The notes: generated by a model not told the origin, from the letters alone. A stretch of 64,000 nt of DNA from Pseudomonas pseudonitroreducens (GCF_021603645.1 NZ_BQHJ01000008.1:310001-374000); one strand, 5' to 3'. Shown: positions 7,598 to 17,456, counted from the first letter of the stretch. Numbers and translations: made by a program.

Positions 7598-8075
7598 GAT
7601 CACCCCGTAGGTTGGTTCCGAGGACGTAGCGGTCCCGCCGCTACTGCTTTCTTTCTATGCCAATCGCTACGAGGCCGCAAAGACTCAAAAGGTATTTGAG
7701 GGAGAGGCAACCATCTGACTCGCTTGCACAGCAGTGCACACTCACCTCATCTGAGCTGGTACAAAAAGCGTAGCCAAGCAACTAGCTGCCTGACTTTGAG
7801 GTAAGAGCACAATAATTTCCTAGATCAGCAAGATCAGCGCTGGGTTAGATCGGTAGGGAGCGATTATGCGCAATTATGGCGTTTCGCATAATTTTCGAAT
7901 AAGACCATCCTCGGCGGAGAACGCCGTTGCGCACTCCGCAGATGACTCTCTGAAGGTGCATGCGAAAAATGCGAAAAAAAATGTGAATGTAGGATTGGAA
8001 AAATGCCCTGTGATGGCTGATCTAGAGGGCTCCAATCAAAATAAAAAATAGGAAAAAGAGTTGATGTTACACCTC
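7598..8075. other. Non-coding stretch downstream of the tyrosine recombinase
   Basis: About 480 bases without a convincing gene. Its most distinct element is an inverted repeat, ATTATGCG (7863-7870) and CGCATAAT (7885-7892), with a 14-base spacer. The right arm with its flank (TTTCGCATAA) resembles the XerC half of dif-type sites, but the XerD half does not match. It may be a recombination or operator site. Confidence 0.4.
7863..7892. repeat. Inverted repeat with CGCATAAT arms
   Basis: Perfect 8-bp arms around a 14-base spacer, 180 bases downstream of the recombinase gene. The arms recall the CGCATAA core used by XerC-like recombinases. Function is not established. Confidence 0.4.
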
Positions 8076-9158
8076 TCAATGCAACTCGTTTTTAGGGCTT
8101 CTCCAGGCAGCCTCCTTACCGCTGTTCGAAATCTCGATCGCATCATCCCGAAACGGCGGCTCGCTTTCGATATACCGAAGAGCGGACTTCGCGTCGCGCC
8201 ACCCGACATACGTCATTAGAGCCTTCTGATCCCAACCGTTGTGCGTAGCCCATGTAGCGAAGCCGCGTCGCAATGAATGGCTGCTGTATAACTGAGCCTC
8301 CAGTCCGGCTTGTTTAAGGATTGATCGCATCAACGGTATGACACTGTTGACGTGTAGCGCACCTTCTCTCATGTTGCCCCAGCGGTCGATTGCCCTGAAT
8401 GCTGGCCCATTGCGCAGCCCGGCAACCTCTATCCAGTCGATATAGGCCTGGACGGGACAAAGCCGCTTCAATGCGGGTGCTCGATAGGTCTGACCTTCAC
8501 TTTCTCGATCGGACTTACTCCAGGGGAGAAAAAGCTGCATCCCCTCCCCAGCCTTTGCCTGAATGTGCTCTACCTGTAGCCGGCACAGCTCATCGCTACG
8601 AAACGCACGCCAGAACCCTAGCAGCATCAGCGCACGATCACGCTTAGAGCGCAAAAGCCGAGCGGTGCTGCCGTCCACTATCGCCATTGAGGCCTGCTCT
8701 TCCAACCACACGCTACAACGATCCAACTCCTCCAACTGCATAGGCTCCGCTTGCTTCTCCGGCCTTGGATGAAGAGTCCTGATTCCCTTGAGGACCTGGC
8801 GTACCAAGGGAGCCTTAGTCGGATCGGGAAAACCCTGGCTGCTATGCCATTGAGCCAGGGCGGCTAAGCGCAGCTTGAGGGTGCTGGCAGAAAGTGTGCC
8901 GCCAAAGTCAGCCAAGTACCGAGCAATGGCATCACTCGTGGCTGGTAAAAAGCCGCCCCAGGTCACTTCGAAGTGCTCAATTGCCTGCTGATAACTTCGC
9001 TGGGTATTCGCTCGGATACCCGCCTGCAGGTAGTCCTCAACTGTCTGCGCCACCGCTCTCTCCCACCTCGACGTACTGCGTTTCACCCCGGACAGGTCGA
9101 AAACGGCTCTCACACGAGATAACTCCACTTTATCCAATGTCAGCCCGTCGGCTGCCAC
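8076..9158 (-). CDS. tnpS: TnpS-like tyrosine recombinase
   Basis: A 360-residue tyrosine recombinase. The N-terminal SAM-like core-binding domain spans about residues 35-130 (NTQRSYQQAIEHFEV). Catalytic residues are visible: Arg187 (GFWRAFRSDEL), His294 and Arg297 (SSHSLRRGF), Trp320 in the His/Trp position and the nucleophile Tyr329 (ALRYIES). Sequence and the divergent KfrA-like partner match the TnpS/TnpT cointegrate-resolution pair of Tn4651-type Tn3-family elements. No tnpA transposase is present here, so the pair is either a relic or has been adopted by the Tn7-like element. The frame opens with GTG; the exact start is uncertain. Confidence 0.8.
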   Translation of the reverse strand: MAADGLTLDKVELSRVRAVFDLSGVKRSTSRWERAVAQTVEDYLQAGIRANTQRSYQQAIEHFEVTWGGFLPATSDAIARYLADFGGTLSASTLKLRLAALAQWHSSQGFPDPTKAPLVRQVLKGIRTLHPRPEKQAEPMQLEELDRCSVWLEEQASMAIVDGSTARLLRSKRDRALMLLGFWRAFRSDELCRLQVEHIQAKAGEGMQLFLPWSKSDRESEGQTYRAPALKRLCPVQAYIDWIEVAGLRNGPAFRAIDRWGNMREGALHVNSVIPLMRSILKQAGLEAQLYSSHSLRRGFATWATHNGWDQKALMTYVGWRDAKSALRYIESEPPFRDDAIEISNSGKEAAWRSPKNELH

Positions 9159-9183
9159 ATCCGATTAGCGGCACCATTCTGTC

Positions 9184-9212
9184 TGTACTCCCATACTCCA
9201 TAGCACAGTACA
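9184..9212. other. Candidate resolution site between tnpS and tnpT
   Basis: TGTACT (9184-9189) and AGTACA (9207-9212) form an inverted repeat around 17 bases in the 73-base gap between the divergent recombinase and its partner. In Tn4651-type elements the rst recombination site lies between tnpS and tnpT, so this is the natural candidate core. It also overlaps both promoters. Confidence 0.4.
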
Positions 9213-9231
9213 AAATCGTCGGAGTGAACTG

Positions 9232-10191
9232 ATGGCACGCGGAGGAATAAACAGAGCTGTGGTTAAAATTGCACGCGACGCACTCTTGGCCCGAGGGGTA
9301 AAGCCGAGTATTGATGCCATCAGAATTGAGCTGGGGAACACGGGCTCCAAGACCACGATCATTCGATGCCTGCGGGAGCTGGAGCAGATTGAAGCCCCAT
9401 GTCAACCCCCTTCTCTAGAAGAAGAACTATCGATCCTGATTGGTAAAGTGGCAGAACGAATGCGTGACAATGCACAAGCATCAATCGCATCTGAGAGAGA
9501 GCTGCTAACACAAGAGCACCTCAACAATAAAATCCAACGCCAGCAGGCACTCGAGAAAATTGAAGGCCTCCAGAGCACAAAAGCGGAATTGGAATCACAG
9601 TTGTAAGAGCTCCGAAGCCTGGAGACGGAGCTTCAGGAGCGGTTACGAATTAGCGAAATTGAGCGAAGCCGTCTGCTCGCCGTTGAGCAGATCTTAAAGC
9701 AACTAGCAGACGATCATGCAAATCAGCTAACCTCGCTTGAGGATAAAAATCAACATGCGAGACAAGCACTTGAACACTATCGGACTGCCCAGAAAGAGCA
9801 AAGGGCGCAGGACATTCGAAAATCTGAACAAGAACTGAACCTGCTCCGCCTTGAATTACGTGCGCTACAGAATAGCTTGATAGCCAAGAACGATGAGATC
9901 CTCGTGCTCAACCGAGACAATGAACGACTGATACATGAAAATAGAAATCTAGCCCATCAGGTAAACACCTGGGAACAAGAAATACACGCTCAAAGGAAAA
10001 TATTCCTGGAGGAATCAACCATTCTGGAGGCAGAGAAAGAAAATCTGCATAACGAGATAGGTTCTCAGCGATCCGAAAACATGATACTGAAAGAAAAATT
10101 ACGAGAACGCACTTTGAGATTTCGCTACTTTAGGCGGCTACTTAGCAATCAGACTTCAACTTCAAAAAAGTCTATACAAGGGGATGGCTAA
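9232..10191 (+). pseudogene. tnpT: TnpT-like KfrA-domain coiled-coil protein with an in-frame stop
   Basis: Residues 1-60 form a KfrA_N-type DNA-binding domain (MARGGINRAVVKIARDALLA, then SKTTIIRCLRELE). The remainder is a long Glu/Gln/Arg-rich coiled coil. A TAA at 9604-9606 stops the frame after 124 residues, but the same frame continues without another stop to 10191 with unbroken coiled-coil character, giving about 319 codons, close to TnpT length. One C-to-T change (CAA to TAA) would explain it. The start has GGAG 8 bases upstream. Either a truncated 124-residue binder is made, a second product starts internally, or the gene is dead. Confidence 0.75.
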
Positions 10192-10212
10192 AAGAAACTT
10201 AAATCACAAGAA

Positions 10213-11169
10213 CTACCAGTCTTTCTCCAAGTAAAAGCGGCAAACAACCCTCTTATCCGCAGCGGGAATACCCCGAACGCCAACTTTCTCCAGCCTAAAT
10301 TCTATATTAGTTTCACGTGCAACTCTTAGAGCTCTAAGCCATTTCATCCGCAACTGAGCAGAAATTCTGTAGTTCTTATCAACGTCATCACAGAGGTCTT
10401 GCAAAGCATCCCTTTCCTCAGTCAAAAGCCATAATAGCAAACTGGGATCCTCCCCTCCTTTGCATCTCCACCACCATCTTTGCAAAACAATCTTATCAAA
10501 TGCATATTGGTAACATTCAAGTTCGTAGTTAAGCTCGTCAAGACTACTGGGCCAGTAGTAAAATGGGTTATCGCCCAAGACTCCTGTACGGACCATTTCG
10601 TCGATCAACCCAAAAAGCCGTGGAACCACCCATCTCGCAGGGTAAGATATGAATACGATACACATATAAGCAAAAAAATTACTTTTAATCCACTCACGAT
10701 GCACTGAAAAATTCATATCGTCGCTGCGCAATATCATCAAAAGCAAACCAAGCCTATCCCACCAATCCCATCCCGTCCCGGCAAAGCTCTCCATAACTTT
10801 ACTTTTGTGGCGAGACAGCGAAACTCCGTTTATCTCAATGGCTGAAGCGCAAGAATTCCAGAATCTATTATCGTACTGATCGACTGATAGCTGACTCAGA
10901 GAAAGCCAAATAGGACTGCTTAAAAACCGCTTAAACCTCGGGAATCTCTCAATCACAAATTGGCGCAACTCCTTTTGAGGAAATGTACCCTTCAGCAGAC
11001 GCCCCGACTTTGCTACCGGATCGTCCCATCTTTTCTCTCGATTCCAGTTCTCGTTCAACCAATCATTAAGCTCCGCCCCCTTACCTGACGCAGTCACGTT
11101 GCTAGCAAATAGTCTCCCAAAGACAACAGCCCTGCAACGACGTACGGATTGATTCCAGGAGTTACTCAT
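10213..11169 (-). CDS. Hypothetical protein, Trp/Arg-rich, in the transposon core
   Basis: A protein of about 318 residues from the ATG at 11169; a GTG nine codons upstream is also possible. I do not recognise a family. It is rich in Trp, Arg and Tyr (NRFWNSC, WDWWDRLGLLL, LQRWWWRCKGG), has no signal peptide and no clear membrane segment apart from a hydrophobic stretch around FFAYMCIVFISYP. It is AT-rich like the tns genes and lies opposite to them, between tnpT and tnsA. This is the position where Tn7-type elements carry accessory or defence genes, but no function can be assigned. It ends 21 bases from the end of tnpT, convergent with it. Confidence 0.6.
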   Translation of the reverse strand: MSNSWNQSVRRCRAVVFGRLFASNVTASGKGAELNDWLNENWNREKRWDDPVAKSGRLLKGTFPQKELRQFVIERFPRFKRFLSSPIWLSLSQLSVDQYDNRFWNSCASAIEINGVSLSRHKSKVMESFAGTGWDWWDRLGLLLMILRSDDMNFSVHREWIKSNFFAYMCIVFISYPARWVVPRLFGLIDEMVRTGVLGDNPFYYWPSSLDELNYELECYQYAFDKIVLQRWWWRCKGGEDPSLLLWLLTEERDALQDLCDDVDKNYRISAQLRMKWLRALRVARETNIEFRLEKVGVRGIPAADKRVVCRFYLEKDW

Positions 11170-11607
11170 ACTGTTCAATACCTCCGCCGAAGTCACACAC
11201 CGTGAACATGATGAAATTTTTAGTCGACACTAACTTATTGAATTACCGTAAAAAATAGAAAAATACCCCTCATAAACATAGTTGATTCTTCACTTTTTTG
11301 TCCTTGACATTTCAAGTGGCGCTCTATCTCGGGACAATTCGAGCTTAGGCGTAAATAGCGCACGTACCAAAAAATTTAATCCCATAAAAAACAAACAGTT
11401 AATGAATTCCTTCTGCATGTTTTTGTCATTGCCACCTAAAAAATTCAAGTCCACCTTGTGGCTTAAGACGATGCCAACAACGAGTAGATGTACCGTTGTA
11501 CACATCTAGGTTAATGAGCAAAAGGCCAAGAGAATTATTGCGAATAGCGAAAAAATCTGTAACAGCTGCTCCAACTGGCACAACGCCTGGGAGCCCAAGG
11601 AGAGTAT
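11170..11607. other. AT-rich region upstream of tnsA
   Basis: No convincing gene. It must hold the promoters of the divergent hypothetical gene and the tns operon. An imperfect palindrome lies at 11485-11508: TAGATGTAC and GTACACATCTA, with a two-base bulge. It sits about 100 bases before tnsA and could be an operator. Confidence 0.4.
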
Positions 11608-12252
11608 ATGATACGCATTCCAGGCGAATTTATAGAGAACTTTGAGATTCTCCCTGGCCGAACTCTGCGTCACGGCAAGCACGGTAAACATGTAACTTGT
11701 ATATTTTCGCGAAAGAACAAATGCATTAGAACTTGCGAAACCTTGCTCGAGACTGATCTCTGCTTAGAATTGGAACGATCCCTAACCATCGTGTCATATC
11801 AAACGCAGCCATTCACATTAGCAGTTAAGCGTGGAAAAATTAAATATACTCCAGACTTTTCCGTATTACTCAAAGACGGCTCAACAGTCATATATGAAAT
11901 AAAGCCAGACACTGCGCTTAAAGATAGCGTAACCATGACCAGACTCCTTAATCTAAAAATTATATTCGCAACCTGTGGATATCTCTTTGAAGTAATCAGA
12001 GAAAGCCAGTTCCGCCACCCAATAAAAACATATAACCTTCAGCGGTTATATCACACCAGCTCCGACGCAACACTCACCTCAGCAAAACCGACCATCGACA
12101 TAGTTAACACATCAAACAAGGCCCTGAAAGTTCAAGATCTTTTAGGTCGCAGTCAATCCGCGTCAGACATTGCATTTTCAGTATTTTATGGGCATATAAA
12201 TGCCGACCTTAGCCTTCCATTTAACTCTCAAACCATCTTGAAGCCAAGATGA
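11608..12252 (+). CDS. tnsA: TnsA-like transposon endonuclease
   Basis: A 214-residue protein with the TnsA N-terminal nuclease fold. Restriction-type catalytic residues are visible as Asp83 (KYTPDFSV) and Glu97/Lys99 (IYEIKPD), preceded by an acidic segment (CETLLETDLCLELE) that should supply the first Glu. In Tn7 the TnsA subunit cuts the 5' ends so that transposition is cut-and-paste. AAGGAGAG stands just upstream of the ATG. Its stop overlaps the tnsB start in an ATGA, marking the first gene of a tightly coupled tns operon. Confidence 0.85.
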   Translation: MIRIPGEFIENFEILPGRTLRHGKHGKHVTCIFSRKNKCIRTCETLLETDLCLELERSLTIVSYQTQPFTLAVKRGKIKYTPDFSVLLKDGSTVIYEIKPDTALKDSVTMTRLLNLKIIFATCGYLFEVIRESQFRHPIKTYNLQRLYHTSSDATLTSAKPTIDIVNTSNKALKVQDLLGRSQSASDIAFSVFYGHINADLSLPFNSQTILKPR

Positions 12253-14228
12253 AAAGCTCTGAGGAAGGTACAGGACTAGAGATTAATGTCGGCGAGCAGT
12301 ACAGATACCGCACCGGAGCCTATGAAATCATTGCGGTGAAGGGCGAGCGCGTGCAACTAAGGGGGTTAGACGCGCAAAGAAACATAATAATAATAGATTT
12401 CAAACGATTAGCAAAAGCAAATTTATCTGGAAATTTTCAAAAAATCCAGGAGGCGCCGTTTAAAGGAAAATCGAGCCAAGTAATATCCTCGCTAACAAAG
12501 ACGGCACGTGAAAAATTCGACAGAAAACTCGCATACGTAACCGGTTGCCTTAAAAAACTTAAAGGCCGCCTCCCAAGACCAGCTGCGGTTGCTGAGATTT
12601 TCCAGATATCGGCTGACATCGGAGACTCAAAGCCGCCCTCCTATAGTAGCGTATACAACTGGATTAGAAGCTATTTAAACTCTGGGGAAAACTGCCTTGC
12701 TCTACTTTCCAAGAAAGTCAAAGAGAGAAAACCGAGAGTATTCAGGCAGCCGGACCTAATTCAAGACATCATTCAGTATTGCTTAGATTGCTTATATTAC
12801 ATCGAAACTCCATGCTCAATTAGCGCCGTGGTGGAAACTATCCAGTTTCTTATAGACGACCACAACGAGGGGAGGCCAATTTCAGACAAACTAAACGCCC
12901 CTAGCAAATCAACTATCCGCCGAATTATCAATGAACTAGATGCTTATGAAACCGACCTCTACCAACTTGGGCTTCGAGCTGCGCAAAAACGACAAACGTG
13001 GAGTATACGCCACACAAAACTTCGCCATTTGCTGGTCAGGGTAGAATGCGACACACAAGTTCTCGACATATACGTAGTCGACAAATATGGCCGCATTCTA
13101 GGCAGACCATTTCTCACTGTCGTATTGGAAGTCTCATCCAGGCGCATTATAGGATGGGATATATCCCTTAACCCACCGAGTATAGAAAAAACAATCCGAG
13201 CCATTAAAAACTCTCTTAATAGCGCATATGAGAGAAATGGATTGGCATTGCATTATGTGGTAGACAACGGAAGCGAATTCGTTGCTAAAAAGCTGAGAGA
13301 TTGTCTAACCCTACTCGGTGCAAGAATTACTTTTTGTGCTCCTGGCAAACCAAATCAAAAGCCTTTCGTGGAGCGATGGTTTAGAACTCTGAACATGGAG
13401 ATTATACACACCCTCAAGGGCACCTGTTTTTCTAACATCGTTGAGCGCGGCGATTATGACTCGGAGAAAGAGGCTATTTTTACTATCGACCACGTAAGGG
13501 AAGTATTCAACACTTGGCTCGAAGATGTTTATCACATCAGCTTTCACCAGTCACTGAACACATCCCCAAATGATTTTTGGGATAGCCACCAGGATCCAGT
13601 ATTTCCAGCACGACGCTACTCTGAGGAAGACCTGCGCAGGCATTTCTTGAGTGTCAAGTATGTGACCCCAGCAAATGGACGAGTAGGATTTTCACATCTC
13701 GAGTGGACAGGGCCAAGTGTTTCTTACTTGAGCACACTAGGACAAAGCCGCTGTCGAAATAAGCAAAAATATCGAAAGCCTAAATTGGTACTTTATTATG
13801 ACCCGAGTGATCTTGGTGCCGCTTATGTTTGCCACCCTGATCTACCAGACGATGTTTATCCAATCATAGCATCTGATGCTGATTATCAGGATGATCTTAC
13901 TTTGCATATGCACAAGTTAGTTCAAGCCGAGATAAAAGAGCAACGGTGCAAATTCGACTTCCGCACTGCTAGGAACAACCGGGCTAGGCTCAACCTTAAA
14001 ATCGCAGATGAACTTCGTAAGAGAGGCAAGAAACGCCACGCCAGGATGTTAGAGGCTAAAACAATAAACTTGAATTCTGGAGAGTCGTCGGCCCTCGCCA
14101 TTCAAACGGAGGAAGTAAAAAACTTCCTTATTGATCCAGACAAGCACCTCGCCCGGAGCACTACTCCACGCGAGCCTAAGATAGTCGAACTCCTTAAGCC
14201 AACTCAACTTGGAGAAATTGATGACTAA
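12249..14228 (+). CDS. tnsB: TnsB-like DDE transposase
   Basis: A 659-residue rve/Mu-type transposase. The catalytic triad is visible as Asp268 (VECDTQ), Asp339 (VVDNGSEF) and Glu375 (KPFVERWF). Helix-turn-helix segments that bind the transposon ends occupy the N-terminal 240 residues, and a Mu-C-type domain follows the core. It joins the 3' ends to the target and works with TnsA and TnsC. It overlaps tnsA by 4 bases and tnsC by 8. Length fits the TnsB/TniA family (about 560-700 residues). Confidence 0.92.
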   Translation: MKSSEEGTGLEINVGEQYRYRTGAYEIIAVKGERVQLRGLDAQRNIIIIDFKRLAKANLSGNFQKIQEAPFKGKSSQVISSLTKTAREKFDRKLAYVTGCLKKLKGRLPRPAAVAEIFQISADIGDSKPPSYSSVYNWIRSYLNSGENCLALLSKKVKERKPRVFRQPDLIQDIIQYCLDCLYYIETPCSISAVVETIQFLIDDHNEGRPISDKLNAPSKSTIRRIINELDAYETDLYQLGLRAAQKRQTWSIRHTKLRHLLVRVECDTQVLDIYVVDKYGRILGRPFLTVVLEVSSRRIIGWDISLNPPSIEKTIRAIKNSLNSAYERNGLALHYVVDNGSEFVAKKLRDCLTLLGARITFCAPGKPNQKPFVERWFRTLNMEIIHTLKGTCFSNIVERGDYDSEKEAIFTIDHVREVFNTWLEDVYHISFHQSLNTSPNDFWDSHQDPVFPARRYSEEDLRRHFLSVKYVTPANGRVGFSHLEWTGPSVSYLSTLGQSRCRNKQKYRKPKLVLYYDPSDLGAAYVCHPDLPDDVYPIIASDADYQDDLTLHMHKLVQAEIKEQRCKFDFRTARNNRARLNLKIADELRKRGKKRHARMLEAKTINLNSGESSALAIQTEEVKNFLIDPDKHLARSTTPREPKIVELLKPTQLGEIDD

Positions 14229-15159
14229 ACTTGAGGACAAAGTTAGAGCCTTCGAGAGGAAAATTGCGTTCTTTCAAGGCTTTAGTCAAGCCCATGCCAA
14301 GATTGAAATGGCGATTGAAAGCACCCGTCTTAGAGGAATTCCTACCTCAGCAGTATTAATAGGCCCTTCCGGCTCAGGGAAGTCTACTCTATGTAATATT
14401 ATTAAAAACTCGTTTCCAGAAACCTCTATTAAGGTCGAGCCGGATCGAATCGTACATACCATACCTGCTCTTTACTGCTGCGTGCCAGCCAAAGTAACCA
14501 TAAAGTCATTCTGTAAAGTTATGGTGAGCAGTCTAGATTGCCCGGATACCAGAGGCGACACGGAGGACCTGTTTCTTAGACTTATTAAATTAATAAAAAC
14601 CTGTCAAACAGAAATTGTTTTTATAGATGAATTTCACACACTCGCAGATCCAGAAAATGAAAAGCAATTAACGGTGCTAATTAACTGGCTGGTAAGCTTA
14701 ATAAATCGGCTTTCCATACCCATCATCTGCGCAGGAACCGACGCATGCAAATATATAATATACAAAGAGGACCGCCTCGCACGCCGCTATCCTTTCTTGG
14801 CTGAGCTTAGTTATGTAAAATTCGACCAAAATCCAAACTCAGAGTTCATGACACTCCTTCGCCTGCTTGATGAGCAACTGTATCAAATAGGGAATCTCGC
14901 AACCGGCGCACATCTAACGGACACCAATATTTCCACTCCTTTGCATGTAGCAACACAGGGGAACTTAGAGTATATCCGGCAGATTCTCTCTCGGGCATTT
15001 ACTACTTGCCTAGCAAGACGCTCCCTTTCACTTCAAAAGCAGGATTTCCACGACGCATGTTCAACTATTGAACTGAAGCTTTGTCCATGTAGAGGCGCGA
15101 ATCCATTCTCTCTTAGCATTTCGAATTGTTATGCACTGCTAGAGGGGCGCCGGCAATGA
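14221..15159 (+). CDS. tnsC: TnsC/TniB-like AAA ATPase
   Basis: A 312-residue AAA+ ATPase from the ATG at 14221, which overlaps the end of tnsB. Walker A is GPSGSGKST (residues 48-56); Walker B is IVFIDEFHT. The size and TniB-type sequence fit the short TnsC form of Tn7-like and Tn5053-like elements. It forms the filament on target DNA that links the TniQ/TnsD target selector to the TnsAB transposase and gives target immunity. Its stop overlaps the tniQ start. Confidence 0.92.
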   Translation: MTKLEDKVRAFERKIAFFQGFSQAHAKIEMAIESTRLRGIPTSAVLIGPSGSGKSTLCNIIKNSFPETSIKVEPDRIVHTIPALYCCVPAKVTIKSFCKVMVSSLDCPDTRGDTEDLFLRLIKLIKTCQTEIVFIDEFHTLADPENEKQLTVLINWLVSLINRLSIPIICAGTDACKYIIYKEDRLARRYPFLAELSYVKFDQNPNSEFMTLLRLLDEQLYQIGNLATGAHLTDTNISTPLHVATQGNLEYIRQILSRAFTTCLARRSLSLQKQDFHDACSTIELKLCPCRGANPFSLSISNCYALLEGRRQ

Positions 15160-17456
15160 TCAACTTGCACTTTATCCCTAGGCCCCTACCTGATGAGAGT
15201 CCATTCAGCCTTCTCAGACGAGCAACTGATGCAAATGGCTATAATAGCTGCCTCATTTTTCTATTAGCAAAATGTGGCACAGAAGGTATATATAAAAGCC
15301 CGATGTTAAAAGACTCTTCCTTTGGGAAACTGCTCAAGAAGAATGCAGGGGAATATTCACTAGAGATTGAAAGCACATTTTACTCAGCATCCAAAAGCAA
15401 TAAAGACGGCTCCAGAATCGAAATAACCGGAATTTCATTCAACACAAAAATTATTCGCCATAAAGTTTCCGCAGTATGTACTGAGTGTATTCGCGAGGGT
15501 TGGGAGAGAGTCATTAAGGACTTCCTGCCCATCGAGAACTGTCCATACCACAACAGGAAGTACCTTTTTTCATGCCCCACTTGCAAAAAGAACTTCTTTT
15601 GGCATGACAAAATTATAGATGGCTGCTCTTGTCGAGCACAATTGGAGTCACCAGTTTGTTCTAGCGAAGAGGTAGAGCTAGAGAATCAATTTATTGAACT
15701 ACTCAACGCGAAATCGCAAGACAGGCTAGATATCTTCACAAAAGCATATACAAGCCTAAGAATTAGAACAAGGCCATGCAACAAAGAAGAGCGCAGAGCA
15801 ATTTTTTCTCTAGCTTTGGCTATTTGCAAAGAGGAAATTGAAGGGGTGATAATTAATCTTTTAAGAGTACAAAAAATCGACTCTATAAACAAAGAGCTAG
15901 CTATTGCTCTCCTTTTTAACATCACCCCTAACTCTCTACTAACCAAAGTCCATTATCATCTTTCAGCCTCACCGTCCAGCATCGCCCGTTTTAGGCTGTG
16001 TTCATTAAGTGAAAAACAGTTAAAAAAATACCTAACACCTACTGCAGATGAATGGCGGATCGTAGTTTCAGACGAAAAATTCCCAAAAAAGAAGAAATAC
16101 TCCAAATTCAGCTCTGAGGAGGTTGAAGAAATCTGTGAAATTCATCGCCGGGCGAGAGCGTATCTCGTCAAACTTTACCAGAGAGACCAAAAAATAAAAG
16201 ATAGAACTTTTAACCTGCCTGAAGCAGCGAATCTTCTCGGAATCAGCACCAGAGAAGCCAAATTCTTAATTAACTCAAAATTCCTAACCGAGCCCCCCAG
16301 ACTTACAACTCAAAACAACTCTTGCCGAATACTAAAACAAAGCATTAATACCTTTCGAGCCAGGCACATTACCATTATAGCTGCAGCCGAATCAATCAAA
16401 TCAAGCATCAAGGTTCTAAGACCCTTGCTAAGACGTCTGAACATACCAATAATTAAGTCTTCAAATAGACCAGGATATCGGCGCAATGACTTCATAAATC
16501 GCAGCAGTCTATCAAACCTAAAATCATCCTCCACTGCTCCCGCCACGCCGGCACACCGGCTTCTTTCTCTTAAACTTCCACTCTGCCCTCCAGCGGAAGA
16601 ATCTAATTACTATACAGTTACAGATGCAGAGAAAGCTCTCAACTTAGACAAGACTACTATCCGAAGCCTTGCAAGAGCAAACTTACTTCATGCCCCTTTC
16701 CAAAACAGCCGCCATGGATACTTAATTGAAAAAGAGAGTGTGCATACATTCAAATCAAAATATATCTCTTCAGCAGAGGCATCCGAGATGTTACTCACCT
16801 CACCGAACAAAACTGTCGCTATATTAATCTCCCACGATGCCGCTCCGTGTACTGGGCCAACAACCTCCGGAGAGCGCGACACTTATTTTCTTCGCTCGGA
16901 TATGACGTCGAAATTTATTTCATCAATCAACCCCAAGGGTCACCATTTTGGACATTACCACAGAAGCAACCTATTGATCTCCCCGACACAAGCTGCCAAA
17001 ATTCTTCGGATATCTCTTCCCACGCTAATCTCACTAAAATTCGATATTGTCCTCCCTGCCAGGCCAAAGCACTTCCGCAAAATCTGCTTAATATCTCCAC
17101 CTGAAATTGAAATAATAAGAAATCACATTGACTCCCTTATTCCAATAAGCTCAGTCATTTCCGAAACTTGGCTATCAAACAGAGAGCTACATTACTTAAT
17201 TAATGACAATAACAAAATCGAGAAAATCACCATTGACAATATAGCTCACATACGGAAGTCTGATTATGTTAGAATTCTTCACTTCACCAATAATTACTAT
17301 ACCTGCCGCGCCCACGATTCAGCATTTAACCTGCCGCCCGGTTACACATACCGTTTAGTCAGATTTGGGAAGCTAACCAGAGCCCCTCTCCCAACAGAGC
17401 TATCTACACGAAGCATTCTTATTCAGCGATCAACGCTAGAAGTGACGAACGAATAA
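15156..17456 (+). CDS. tniQ: TniQ/TnsD-like target selector with an array of helix-turn-helix segments
   Basis: A 766-residue protein from the ATG at 15156, which overlaps the tnsC stop by 3 bases. The N-terminal TniQ domain (INLHFIPRPLPDESPFSLL) has zinc ligands Cys108/Cys111, Cys129/His132, Cys140/Cys143 and Cys157/Cys159. From about residue 350 there are four or five excisionase-like helix-turn-helix units (near 352, 487, 539, 609 and 669; for example LPEAANLLGISTREAKFLI and PTQAAKILRISLPTLISL). TnsD proteins pick a fixed attachment site through their C-terminus; a string of HTH units suggests reading of an extended DNA site. It is the last tns gene, next to the right end. Confidence 0.85.
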   Translation: MINLHFIPRPLPDESPFSLLRRATDANGYNSCLIFLLAKCGTEGIYKSPMLKDSSFGKLLKKNAGEYSLEIESTFYSASKSNKDGSRIEITGISFNTKIIRHKVSAVCTECIREGWERVIKDFLPIENCPYHNRKYLFSCPTCKKNFFWHDKIIDGCSCRAQLESPVCSSEEVELENQFIELLNAKSQDRLDIFTKAYTSLRIRTRPCNKEERRAIFSLALAICKEEIEGVIINLLRVQKIDSINKELAIALLFNITPNSLLTKVHYHLSASPSSIARFRLCSLSEKQLKKYLTPTADEWRIVVSDEKFPKKKKYSKFSSEEVEEICEIHRRARAYLVKLYQRDQKIKDRTFNLPEAANLLGISTREAKFLINSKFLTEPPRLTTQNNSCRILKQSINTFRARHITIIAAAESIKSSIKVLRPLLRRLNIPIIKSSNRPGYRRNDFINRSSLSNLKSSSTAPATPAHRLLSLKLPLCPPAEESNYYTVTDAEKALNLDKTTIRSLARANLLHAPFQNSRHGYLIEKESVHTFKSKYISSAEASEMLLTSPNKTVAILISHDAAPCTGPTTSGERDTYFLRSDMTSKFISSINPKGHHFGHYHRSNLLISPTQAAKILRISLPTLISLKFDIVLPARPKHFRKICLISPPEIEIIRNHIDSLIPISSVISETWLSNRELHYLINDNNKIEKITIDNIAHIRKSDYVRILHFTNNYYTCRAHDSAFNLPPGYTYRLVRFGKLTRAPLPTELSTRSILIQRSTLEVTNE

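Noticed and set aside
7875-7905. Chromosomal dif site
   Set aside because: Only the XerC-like half resembles dif; the spacer and XerD half do not match.
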